DNA from: Propionibacteriales bacterium
Lineage (GTDB): Bacteria > Actinomycetota > Actinomycetes > Propionibacteriales > Nocardioidaceae
Assembly (NCBI GenBank): GCA_026392465.1
Contig: JAPLCA010000013.1
Coordinates: 1-64,000, forward strand
DNA: 64,000 nt
Reading direction: 5' to 3'
A model generated the notes under the pieces. The model worked only from the letters and a program-made list of their open reading frames with translations. It did no database searches and had not been told where the DNA came from. How positions within the stretch are numbered: the stretch's first letter is position 1; each line of letters starts with the position of its first letter. The position numbers were made by a program, and so were the translations under genes. Of the stretch, positions 27,182-35,212 are shown piece by piece.

Positions 27182-28816
27182 GTGCCCCGTCCCCCGCGCA
27201 CCGCCCTGCTCCTGCCGCTCCTGCTCGCCCTCGTGCTGGCCGGGTGCACCGGCGGGTCCGACCGCGACGCCCGACCCCGGCCGTCCGCGTCGGCCGAGGC
27301 GCGCGACGGGACCACCGCCTGGGTGCGCGCCGACACGTCCGACGTCCGGCGCGGCGGCACGCTGCGGATCGGTCTCGGGTCGCTGCCCGTCACCTTCAAC
27401 CCGCTGCACGCCGACGCCGTCGGCACCGACGTCGAGCGGCTCGTGGGCCCGACGATCGGGCAGGTCGTGCGGATCACCGAGGACGGCGGCTGGGAGGTCG
27501 ACCCTGACCACGCCCGCAGCGTGGAGGTCGTCGGCGACGACCCGCTCACCGTCGCCGTCCGGCTGAACCCCGAGGCCGTGTGGGACGACGGCACCCCGGT
27601 CACGGCCGCCGACATGGTCGCCACCTGGCGGGCCCTGCGCGGCACCGACGAGCGGTACGCCGTCGCCAGCAGCGACGGGTGGGACGCGATCGCCGACGTC
27701 CGCCCCGGTCGCGACCGGTTCGGGTACACGGTGCGCTTCGCCGAACGGCGGGGCGACTGGCCCCTGTTCGTCTCGCCACGGCTGCCCGCGCGGATCGCGT
27801 CGAGCCCCCGCGCCTTCGACCGCGGCTTCCGCGAGCGGCCGTTGCCGTCGAACGGCCCCTTCGTGACCCGCGAGCTCGACGAGGACACCGGCACCATCAC
27901 CCAGGAGCCCAACCCCCGCTGGTGGGGCGACCCGCCGCGGCTGCGGCGCATCGTGTGGCGCGTGGCGGAGCCGTCGGTGCAGGCCGACGCCTACGCCGCC
28001 GGCGAGCTCGACGTCGCGACCCTCGACACCGACCGTGACGTCGCCGCGTCCCAGCTGCAGCGGACGTCGGGCTCGCAGTGGTCGCACCTGTCGATGAACG
28101 CGGGCCGTGGACCGCTGCGCGACGTCGCGGTGCGCCGGGCCGTCGCCCTGGCCCTCGACCGCGACGCCCTCGCGCGCGCCGTGGCCGAACCGCTGGGTGC
28201 CGAGCCGCGCACGGCCGACAGCCTCCTCCTGCTGCCCGGGCAGCGCGGCTACGACGCCGTGGCCCGTCCCACGAGGCGCGACGTCGACCGCGCTCGACGG
28301 CTGCTCGCCCAGGCCGGCTACACCGAGGCACGTCCGCTCCGTCTGTCCCTGCCGGTGGCCGGTGGCAGCGAGGCGCTGGCGACCCGCGCCCGCGCGATCC
28401 GGTCGCAGCTGGCCGAGGCCGGGGTGGAGGTGCGGCTGCGCACCGTCCCGCCCGACGACTTCGCCGCCCAGGTGCTGGTGCCGCTCGACTTCGACCTCCT
28501 GACCTTCAGCTGGGGTCCGTCGCTCCTCGCTCCGGACGGTGCACGCGACCGGTTCCTCCCCGTCACGTCACCGGCGAACGTGACGGGAGTCGCCTCACCC
28601 GCCGCGCCCTGGGACGCCGTGCGCGACGCTCGCAGCGCCCGGGCCCGGACGGCGGCCACGGTCCGGCTCGAGACGGCGTTGCGCCGCGAGGCCGTCGTCG
28701 TCCCGCTCGCCGTCACGCCCACGGTCCTGGCCGTCCGGCCGGGGGTGGTCAACGTCGGAGCCGCGTCGTTCGAGCAGCCGCGGTGGGCGACAGTCGGCTT
28801 CCGGACCGGCGACTGA
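27182..28816 (+). CDS. Family 5 solute-binding lipoprotein of a peptide-type ABC transporter
   Basis: 544 residues beginning with a lipoprotein signal (LLLPLLLALVLAGC, cysteine 22). The SBP_bac_5 fold follows: RRGGTLRIGLGSLPVTFNPLHADAVG, then AVWDDGTPVTAADMVATWRAL. Family members bind peptides, nickel or other small ligands outside the membrane. No permease or ATPase gene is nearby, so it is an orphan binding protein, possibly serving a transporter elsewhere or acting in peptide sensing. Start GTG 27182 is 42 bases after the rplI terminator. Confidence 0.87.
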   Translation: MPRPPRTALLLPLLLALVLAGCTGGSDRDARPRPSASAEARDGTTAWVRADTSDVRRGGTLRIGLGSLPVTFNPLHADAVGTDVERLVGPTIGQVVRITEDGGWEVDPDHARSVEVVGDDPLTVAVRLNPEAVWDDGTPVTAADMVATWRALRGTDERYAVASSDGWDAIADVRPGRDRFGYTVRFAERRGDWPLFVSPRLPARIASSPRAFDRGFRERPLPSNGPFVTRELDEDTGTITQEPNPRWWGDPPRLRRIVWRVAEPSVQADAYAAGELDVATLDTDRDVAASQLQRTSGSQWSHLSMNAGRGPLRDVAVRRAVALALDRDALARAVAEPLGAEPRTADSLLLLPGQRGYDAVARPTRRDVDRARRLLAQAGYTEARPLRLSLPVAGGSEALATRARAIRSQLAEAGVEVRLRTVPPDDFAAQVLVPLDFDLLTFSWGPSLLAPDGARDRFLPVTSPANVTGVASPAAPWDAVRDARSARARTAATVRLETALRREAVVVPLAVTPTVLAVRPGVVNVGAASFEQPRWATVGFRTGD

Positions 28817-28835
28817 GCCGGTCTAGGGTGTCCGC

Positions 28836-29639
28836 GTGCCGAAGCTGCGACGAACGACGACGACCCACGTGGCGGTGCTGCGCGAGCTGGAGGTCGTGCG
28901 CGTCGAGGACGTGACGCCGGGCATGCGTCGGCTGACGCTCGCGGGGCCGGCCCTCGGCGAGCGCAGCCTCGACGGGGCGACGCTGCCCGCCTTCGCCTCG
29001 CCGGGCTTCGACGACCACGTCAAGGTCTTCGTGCCCGCTCCCGACGTCGACCGTCCGGTGCTGCCGCGGCAGCGTCCCGACGGTCTCGACTACACGACGG
29101 AGGGTGTGCGCCCGCTCGGCAAGGACTACACGCCACGTCGGGCGACCCCCGACGAGGTCGCCCTCGACTTCGTGCGGCACGGCCACGGGCAGGCGGCGGG
29201 CTGGGCGGAGCGGGTCCGGCCGGGCGACCTCGCGTGGATCGCCGGACCGACCGTCGGCCAGGCGTTCCCGCACGACGTCGACGCGTTCGTGCTGGCCGGC
29301 GACGAGACGGCACTGCCGGCGATCGGTCGCTTCCTCGAGGAGCTGCCGGCGGGCGTGCCCGCGCAGGTCGTCGTCGAGGTCTCCGGACCGCAGGACGAGC
29401 AGGACCTCGCGGTGCGCGACGGCGTCGAGGTGACCTGGCTGCACCGCCCCGCCGGTGCGGAGCCCGGGACGACGACGCTCCTGCTCGACGCGGTCCGTGA
29501 CCTCACCTGGCCGTCCGGGGAGGTCTACGCGTGGATGGCCGGGGAGTCGACCGCGGCCCGTGACGTCCGGACGCACTGGCGTGCCGACCGGGCCGTCCCG
29601 CGCGACTGCCTCGACGTGTCCGGGTACTGGCGGCGCTGA
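28836..29639 (+). CDS. Siderophore-interacting FAD protein (SIP family)
   Basis: 267 residues matching the SIP/ViuB ferric-siderophore reductase family. The N-terminal FAD-binding barrel includes VTPGMRRLTLAG and GFDDHVKVFVP, followed by LDYTTEGVRPLGKDYTPRR. The C-terminal NAD(P)H half has the typical FVLAGDETALPAIGRFLEELP. It reduces imported ferric siderophores to release iron in the cytosol. GTG 28836 follows TAGGGT by 6 bases. A shorter SIP-domain gene at 49.9 kb carries only the C-terminal half. Confidence 0.9.
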   Translation: MPKLRRTTTTHVAVLRELEVVRVEDVTPGMRRLTLAGPALGERSLDGATLPAFASPGFDDHVKVFVPAPDVDRPVLPRQRPDGLDYTTEGVRPLGKDYTPRRATPDEVALDFVRHGHGQAAGWAERVRPGDLAWIAGPTVGQAFPHDVDAFVLAGDETALPAIGRFLEELPAGVPAQVVVEVSGPQDEQDLAVRDGVEVTWLHRPAGAEPGTTTLLLDAVRDLTWPSGEVYAWMAGESTAARDVRTHWRADRAVPRDCLDVSGYWRR

Positions 29640-29642
29640 CGG

Positions 29643-30977
29643 TCAGGCGCCGAGCACCATCCACCGGGTGCCGCGCTGCCGCAGCCAGAGCGTGACCAGG
29701 CGGGCGAGCTGGAACCCGCCGTAGGCGAGCCAGAGCCAGGCGAGTCCGGCGCCGAGCGAGCCGGCCAGGAGGGCCAGCGGGGCGTAGGCGGCCAGCACGA
29801 CGAGGCCGGCCCACGCGAGGTAGACGCCGTCGCCCGCCCCGATCAGGACGCCGTCGAGCACGAACACGACACCGGAGACGGGCTGGATGGCGGCCACCAC
29901 CAGGAGCGCCGGGACGAGTGCGGCGTGGACCTGCTCGTCGGAGGTGAACCACGATCCGGCGATCGGCGTCACGGCGACGAGCAGCAGTCCCGCGACCAGA
30001 CCCGTGCCGACGCCCCACGTGATCATCCGGCGGGTGAGCACCCGTGTGCCCTCGGCGTCGCCCGACCCCAGCGTGCGTCCGGTGAGGGTCTGCCCCGCGA
30101 TGGCGATCGCGTCCATCGCGAAGGCCAGGAAGGTCACGAGCGACGTCGCGATCTGGTGCGCCGCGAGCGGTGCGTCGCCGAAGGTGGCGGCCACCGCCGT
30201 GCCGAGGAGCAGCGCGGCGCGCAGGGTCGCGGTCCGGGCGAGGAGCGGGACGCCGTCACGCGCAGCGCTCACGACCCCCGCCACGTCGGGACGTCCGGAC
30301 GACCCGGCCGCGCGGGCCCGCCGGAGCACCACGGTGACGAGCCAGAGCGCCGCGACCCACTGGGCGATCGCCGTGCCGGCGGCGGACCCGGCCACGCCCA
30401 GCCCCGCGCCGTGCACGAGCAGCAGGTTGAGCACCACGTTGAGCACGTTCGCGACGACGGTGACGACGAGCGGGGTGCGCAGGTCCAGCACGCCGCGCAG
30501 CGCGCCGGTGGCCGCGAGCACGAGCAGCATGGCGGGCACCGCCGGTGCCGAGACGAGGAGGTAGGTCGTCGCGTGCCCCTCGACCTCCGGCGAGCTGCCC
30601 AGCACACCGGCCAGGGGTCCGCTCGCGGCGGCGAGCAGCCCTCCGAGCACCGCGCCCAGCCCGACCGCGAGCCACAGCCCGCCGGTCGCACCGTCGAACG
30701 CCGCGCGTTCGCGACCGGCCCCGTGCAGCCGAGCGACCGTCGCGGTGCTGCCGTAGGCGAGGAACACGCAGAGGCCGACGACGGTGAGGAGCACGCTCGA
30801 CGCGACGGCCAGTCCGCCCAGCTCGGCGACCCCGAGGCGCCCGACGATCGCGGTGTCGGCGAGCAGCATCAGGGGCTCGCTGACGAGGGCGAAGAAGGCC
30901 GGCACCGCGACGGCGACGATCTGGCGGTCGGCGGCGCCCCAGGTGAACAGGTTTCTGCGTCTGGCTGTGGATTTCAC
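29643..30977 (-). CDS. MATE-family multidrug efflux transporter (DinF-like)
   Basis: 444 residues with twelve predicted membrane segments and the MATE pattern: RQIVAVAVPAFFALVSEPLMLLADTAIVGRLG near the N-terminus and the matching second half after residue 230. Transport of drugs or metabolites is probably driven by a cation gradient. Start chosen at GTG 30977 (VKSTARRRNLFTWG); the 32-codon extension upstream has no homology. A 12-bp palindrome TCGACATGTCGA lies at 30997-31008, near the presumed promoter, and may be an operator. It is convergent with the SIP gene, 3 bases apart. Confidence 0.9.
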   Translation of the reverse strand: MKSTARRRNLFTWGAADRQIVAVAVPAFFALVSEPLMLLADTAIVGRLGVAELGGLAVASSVLLTVVGLCVFLAYGSTATVARLHGAGRERAAFDGATGGLWLAVGLGAVLGGLLAAASGPLAGVLGSSPEVEGHATTYLLVSAPAVPAMLLVLAATGALRGVLDLRTPLVVTVVANVLNVVLNLLLVHGAGLGVAGSAAGTAIAQWVAALWLVTVVLRRARAAGSSGRPDVAGVVSAARDGVPLLARTATLRAALLLGTAVAATFGDAPLAAHQIATSLVTFLAFAMDAIAIAGQTLTGRTLGSGDAEGTRVLTRRMITWGVGTGLVAGLLLVAVTPIAGSWFTSDEQVHAALVPALLVVAAIQPVSGVVFVLDGVLIGAGDGVYLAWAGLVVLAAYAPLALLAGSLGAGLAWLWLAYGGFQLARLVTLWLRQRGTRWMVLGA

Positions 30978-31114
30978 CGGAAATTCACCGCCGCTGTCGA
31001 CATGTCGATGCGACCAGCAGATGGCCGGAGGATGACGTCCACGTAATGTGGGTCCACACTGTGTGCACGGCATCGCCGCAGGTCAGAGGCGGTTTTCACG
31101 TCCAGATCCCCCGG

Positions 31115-31198
31115 TTCTCCACAAGGCCGTCCACGGACTGTGCACAGGCTTTCCGGCGATTTCCACATTCTCCCCAGCCTTGTCCACATGGGCTGTGC
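31115..31198 (+). promoter_or_regulatory. DnaA-box cluster upstream of dnaB
   Basis: TTCTCCACA (31115-31123, fits TTNTCCACA) and a perfect TTGTCCACA (31190-31198) flank TTTCCACA (31160-31167). A -10-like TAGTGT is at 31232-31237. This accounts for much of the 369-base spacer between the MATE gene and dnaB. The rest of the spacer holds only the 12-bp palindrome near the MATE start. Confidence 0.7.
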
Positions 31199-31346
31199 GT
31201 GGCGGGCTTTCGTCAGCCCCCACCGGCCCCCTAGTGTGACGCGTCGGCTGTCGCGCAGGACGAGGGACCTCCCCACCGGGGAGGCTGCGCGATCGTGTCG
31301 GAAGGTCGACCTACCGTGGGGTGGGTCGAGAGAGGAAGGCTGCTGC

Positions 31347-32771
31347 GTGACTGTCGCAGATCTGCACGCCAGAGGGCCCGAGCCCGAGGACGACGTCCCC
31401 GCCGGACGCGTCCCGCCGCAGGACCTCCCGGCCGAGCAGAGCGTGCTGGGGGCCATGCTCCTCAGCAAGCAGGCGATCGACCCGGCGAACGACCTCCTGG
31501 AGGGGCGCGACTTCTACCGACCTGCGCACGAGGCCATCTTCGAGACCATCGTCGACCTCGCACAGCGCGGCGAGCCGGCTGACGCGATCACGGTCGCCGC
31601 CGAGCTGCAGCGGCGCGGCGAGCTCGCGAAGGTGGGCGGCGCCCCCTACCTGCACACCCTCGTGGCGGGCGTCCCGATCGCGTCGAACGTCGACTACTAC
31701 GCCGAGATCGTGCGCGAGAAGGCCATCCTGCGCCGGCTCATCGAGGTGGGTCAGAAGATCGCCGGCTACGGCTGGGCCGAGACCGGCGAGATCAGCGAGG
31801 TCGTCGACCGCGCCCAGGCCGAGGTGCTCGACGTCGACGGCAGCAGCGGCACCGACGACTACAAGGTCATCTCCGAGCTGATGGCGCAGACCATCCAGGA
31901 GATCGACGACATCCAGTCCCGTGACGGCGACATGGCCGGTCTGGAGTCCGGCTTCCCCGACCTCGACAAGCTCACGACCGGCTTCCGTGGCGGCCAGATG
32001 ATCGTCGTCGCGGCCCGGCCGGGCGTCGGCAAGAGCACCCTCGGTCTCGACTTCTGCCGCGCGGCGTCGATCAAGAACGGCATCCCGTCGGCCATCTTCA
32101 GCCTGGAGATGTCGGGCGCGGAGATCGCCATGCGTCTGCTGTCGGCCGAGGCGAAGGTCGCGATCCACCACATGCGCGGCGGCGGCATGACCGACCGCGA
32201 CTGGGACTCGGTCAGCCGGGTCATGCCGCGCGTGCAGTCGGCGCCCATCACGATCGACGACTCGCCGAACATGACCATGCCCGAGATCCGCTCGAAGGCC
32301 CGCCGCATCCAGAAGGCGGCCGAGGGCAAGCTCGGCCTCATCGTCATCGACTACCTGCAGCTGATGACGTCGGGCAAGAAGGTCGAGAACCGCCAGGTGG
32401 AGGTCTCGGAGTTCAGCCGTCAGATCAAGCTGCTGGCCAAGGAGATCAACGTCCCGGTGGTGGCGATCAGCCAGCTGAACCGAGGCTCGGAGCAGCGCAC
32501 CGACAAGACGCCGCAGCTGTCGGACCTGCGCGAGTCGGGCTCGATCGAGCAGGACGCCGACATGGTCTTCCTCATCAACCGCCCCGACGCGACCGGCGGC
32601 GGCGAGTCCGAGCGCCCCGGCGAGGCCGACATCATCGTCGCCAAGAACCGTTCGGGTCCCGTCAACAAGGTCGCCGTCAGCTTCCAGGGCCACTACTCCC
32701 GCTTCACCCCCATGGCCCGCGAGGCCGAGGCCCCCCCGGGTGCGGCGGCCGGCGAGTTCTACGGCGGCTGA
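31347..32771 (+). CDS. dnaB: Replicative DNA helicase DnaB
   Basis: 474 residues from GTG 31347, with GGAAGG upstream. The longer open frame adds 69 residues translated from the DnaA-box region. The N-terminal domain begins RVPPQDLPAEQSVLGAMLLS. The RecA-like motor has Walker A ARPGVGKST (223-231), the LIVIDYLQLM motif and the arginine-finger region SDLRESGSIEQDAD. No intein is present, although inteins are common in actinobacterial DnaB. It unwinds DNA at the fork as a hexamer, probably with DciA from the left end of the window. Confidence 0.96.
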   Translation: MTVADLHARGPEPEDDVPAGRVPPQDLPAEQSVLGAMLLSKQAIDPANDLLEGRDFYRPAHEAIFETIVDLAQRGEPADAITVAAELQRRGELAKVGGAPYLHTLVAGVPIASNVDYYAEIVREKAILRRLIEVGQKIAGYGWAETGEISEVVDRAQAEVLDVDGSSGTDDYKVISELMAQTIQEIDDIQSRDGDMAGLESGFPDLDKLTTGFRGGQMIVVAARPGVGKSTLGLDFCRAASIKNGIPSAIFSLEMSGAEIAMRLLSAEAKVAIHHMRGGGMTDRDWDSVSRVMPRVQSAPITIDDSPNMTMPEIRSKARRIQKAAEGKLGLIVIDYLQLMTSGKKVENRQVEVSEFSRQIKLLAKEINVPVVAISQLNRGSEQRTDKTPQLSDLRESGSIEQDADMVFLINRPDATGGGESERPGEADIIVAKNRSGPVNKVAVSFQGHYSRFTPMAREAEAPPGAAAGEFYGG

Positions 32772-32843
32772 CCCCGCCCGGAGCGTCCGCGGCCTGTGCA
32801 CGACGGGCTTCGGCGTGTCGGAGTCTGTTCGTACGGTTCACGG

Positions 32844-33284
32844 GTGGACGACGACACCTTCGCGATCCGGTTGGCCGACGGCCGACCACTCCCTCTGCGG
32901 CCGTCGGAGCTGCCAGTCCTCACTCATTCCGACGAGATCCACCTGGTCTCCGGGGATCCGAACAACGAGGACGCGGGTGGTCACGCGTGGGGCGTCGGTC
33001 GGCGGGACAAGACCGAGTTTCCGCAACGGTGGGGGACCGACCTGCGCCCCTGGGTCGAGAAGGTCATGCGACATCCGGACGGCGTCGTCCTCTCGGACGG
33101 CGGCGACCGCCTTGGGTTCACCGCCACGGTCGACGACGTGCGTGTCGTGGTCCGTCTGCGCCGCGACGAGACCGGCCGATGGCGGTTCTCCACGGCGTTC
33201 CCGGTCGGCGGGCGCGGAGTCGTCAAGAACACGCGGCATGGTCGTGTGGACGTTCCCCTGGATGACCAGCGCATCGATGGCTAG
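32844..33284 (+). CDS. Stand-alone EndoU-type nuclease domain, putative toxin
   Basis: 146 residues from GTG 32844, placed by TACGGT 6 bases upstream. Residues 31-63 read EIHLVSGD, then GGHAW and KTEFPQRW. Later comes WRFSTAFP (113-120). This is the pattern of bacterial EndoU RNase domains of polymorphic and CDI toxins: two histidines (H33, H47), a K-x-x-F-P-x-x-W block and a closing S/T-A-Y/F-P strand. The usual large delivery region, signal peptide and secretion motifs are absent. The next gene resembles the immunity proteins paired with EndoU toxins. Assignment is by motif recognition only. Confidence 0.68.
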   Translation: MDDDTFAIRLADGRPLPLRPSELPVLTHSDEIHLVSGDPNNEDAGGHAWGVGRRDKTEFPQRWGTDLRPWVEKVMRHPDGVVLSDGGDRLGFTATVDDVRVVVRLRRDETGRWRFSTAFPVGGRGVVKNTRHGRVDVPLDDQRIDG

Positions 33285-33293
33285 CCTGGACAG

Positions 33294-33566
33294 ATGACCG
33301 ACGTCGACGAGCTGCTCTCGATCCTGGGCCCGGCCGTGCGGCCGTTCCTCGGGCGCGACGACTCACTCACGATCGACGACCTCGTCGTCGGGGGTGAGAA
33401 GCTCGAGGCGGTCGCGATCCTCGCGCGTGCCGCGTCCCGCCACCGAGCACCCATCGCCGCCGAGTCGCTCGAGCGCCTGCAACGTCTGGCCGACGGCCTG
33501 CCGCCCGACCGGCTGGGTGACGTCGCTGCGACTCGTGACGCGCTGCACCAGCTCGTCCCGGCCTGA
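33294..33566 (+). CDS. MafI-like immunity protein candidate
   Basis: 90 residues, acidic and helical (VDELLSILGPAVRPFLG, then GEKLEAVAILARAASRHRAPIAAE followed by a LERLQRLADGLP helix). The size and helix pattern resemble MafI-type immunity proteins that neutralise EndoU toxins. ATG 33294 has its own leaderless -10 TAGCCT (33282-33287), whose first three bases are the stop codon of the EndoU gene. It could therefore be made independently of the toxin. It ends one base before the convergent MOSC gene. Alternative: an unrelated small helical protein. Confidence 0.55.
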   Translation: MTDVDELLSILGPAVRPFLGRDDSLTIDDLVVGGEKLEAVAILARAASRHRAPIAAESLERLQRLADGLPPDRLGDVAATRDALHQLVPA

Positions 33567-33567
33567 G

Positions 33568-34419
33568 CTACGACCCGATCGGTGGGGTACCGGACTCGAC
33601 GGCCTCGAGCACCTCGACCGCGTCGCCGACGGCGAGCGTGGCGTCGGCGGGCAGAGGATGGTCGGGGATGACGTTGACGCCGAACCAGACGCCCTTGCCG
33701 AAGCGACGCAGGCGGGCGAGGGTGCGGGTCGGTTCCGGACCGCGCGCGACACTGCCGGCGTCGTGGTCGGGCTCCATCGTGGTCATGACGCACCGGGCGC
33801 AGCCCTTGACCACGCGGAAGGTGACGTCGCCGATCCGGAACCGCCGCCAGGCGTCCTCGGCCCACGGCTGCGTGCCCTCGACGACGAGGTTCGGACGGTA
33901 GCGGTGCATCGGTACCGGTGCGTCAGCGGCCTCCGAGACGACGTCGGCCGAGGCCGTGGTCGTGAGGAGCAGCGGATACCCGTCGGCGAGGCTCACCCGG
34001 TCGTCGGGACCGGAGTAGACCGGACTCGTGGCTCGTCGTCGGGGGTCGTCCAGGTGGACGAGCCGCAGCGGTCGGCCGAGCGTGTCGGACAGCCACCGCG
34101 CGGCGGCCTCACCAGCGTCGGCGGCCGTGAGGCGGGACGACCAGATCGAGATCGGCACCTGCTCCGCCGGATCCGGCACCGGGACCTCGACGGCGGGCTC
34201 GCCGGCCACCGCGAGACGAAGCCCGACGTCGGTGAGCGTCGGGTGCACGACCAGCAGGCGGTTCAGCTCCCGCGCGGTGACCATCGCCCCCGCAGGGTCG
34301 ACGACCATCCACCGTCGATCCTGCGCGACGCCCCACGGCTCCACCTCGACCCGCTCGAGCGACTCCCCGCGGCAGGACTTGACCGGGTAGCGCCAGAGGG
34401 ACGCGACGGTGGGCTGCAC
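33568..34419 (-). CDS. MOSC protein, YcbX/mARC-like
   Basis: 283 residues with an N-terminal MOSC barrel (VASLWRYPVKSCRGESLERVEV) and a C-terminal MOSC domain carrying the Moco-ligand-type cysteine region VKGCARCVMTTMEPD and ending GVNVIPDH. YcbX and mARC proteins reduce N-hydroxylated compounds on a molybdenum cofactor. E. coli YcbX carries an extra ferredoxin domain that is absent here, so an external electron donor would be needed. Start GTG 34419. Confidence 0.87.
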   Translation of the reverse strand: MQPTVASLWRYPVKSCRGESLERVEVEPWGVAQDRRWMVVDPAGAMVTARELNRLLVVHPTLTDVGLRLAVAGEPAVEVPVPDPAEQVPISIWSSRLTAADAGEAAARWLSDTLGRPLRLVHLDDPRRRATSPVYSGPDDRVSLADGYPLLLTTTASADVVSEAADAPVPMHRYRPNLVVEGTQPWAEDAWRRFRIGDVTFRVVKGCARCVMTTMEPDHDAGSVARGPEPTRTLARLRRFGKGVWFGVNVIPDHPLPADATLAVGDAVEVLEAVESGTPPIGS

Positions 34420-34568
34420 GCCGACACTGTCGCACGGGCGAGGTGCGGCCCACCGCCGTCACCGCTGCGAGACGTTCGCACCGACGTCGCAGCAGGTTCG
34501 CAGTGCCGAGGAACAGGCTCGTGGAGCGACGGCTCGACCCGCGAGCCCCTGGACGGCAGGAGCACCTC

Positions 34569-35153
34569 ATGAACCGACGATCAGCACTCACCTCGACCCT
34601 GGCAGCGATCGCCCTCTGTGCCGGCACCGCCGTGTCCAGCACGGCCGGAACGGCGGGAGCAGCCGAGTCCTCGGCGACTGCGGCGGGAGCGTCGACCGCC
34701 GCCGCCGAACGACCCGCGCTCGAGGTCCCGTTCCCCTGCGGTCAGGAGTGGCGCGGCGAGACCCGGAAGAACCACGACCCGCTGAACGCCATCGACTTCA
34801 ACCTGCCGTCCGGTGGAGACAGCGACCTCGGCAAGCCGGTCCAGGCCAGCAACGGCGGTGTCGTCACCTTCGCGGGCACGGGGCCCGACGGCTACGGCAA
34901 GATGGTCGACGTCTACCACGCGAACGGGTGGTCCACCCGCTACGCGCACCTCAGCGTCATCTCCGTCGTGAAGGGTCAGAAGATCCTGGCGACCCATGGC
35001 ATCGGCCGGGTCGGCAAGACCGGGGGCAGCTTCCCCGCTCACCTGCACTACGAGCAGCGCTACAACGACACCGCCGCCGGGATCTACTTCAAGAACACGA
35101 AGGCGAAGTACTGGGGCGAGCAGATGTACGTCCGCACGACGATGTGCAGCTGA
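34569..35153 (+). CDS. Secreted M23 (LytM-type) peptidase
   Basis: 194 residues. A signal peptide (SALTSTLAAIALCAGTAVSSTAGTAG region) is followed by an Ala/Ser-rich stretch and an M23 domain. Zinc ligands are suggested by NHDPLNAIDFN (His and Asp) and PAHLHYEQR (His-x-His), and YAHLS is also typical. Such enzymes cut peptidoglycan cross-bridges. AGGAG precedes ATG 34569. The catalytic domain is compact, about 120 residues, and complete. It may remodel the cell wall or attack that of competitors. Confidence 0.87.
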   Translation: MNRRSALTSTLAAIALCAGTAVSSTAGTAGAAESSATAAGASTAAAERPALEVPFPCGQEWRGETRKNHDPLNAIDFNLPSGGDSDLGKPVQASNGGVVTFAGTGPDGYGKMVDVYHANGWSTRYAHLSVISVVKGQKILATHGIGRVGKTGGSFPAHLHYEQRYNDTAAGIYFKNTKAKYWGEQMYVRTTMCS

Positions 35154-35165
35154 GGCGAGTCCGAG

Positions 35166-35196
35166 CCGGCCGGGCGGGTCCCTGACCCCCGGCTGG
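35166..35196. terminator. Hairpin between M23 peptidase and MFS genes
   Basis: CCGGCCGGG (35166-35174) pairs with CCCGGCTGG (35188-35196) with one G-U pair, between convergent genes. Confidence 0.6.
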
Positions 35197-35212
35197 CCCG
35201 TGCGCGGTCCGG

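Noticed and set aside
33294-33566. Classic toxin-antitoxin antitoxin with a DNA-binding domain
   Set aside because: No helix-turn-helix or ribbon-helix-helix pattern is visible; an immunity-type helical protein fits better.
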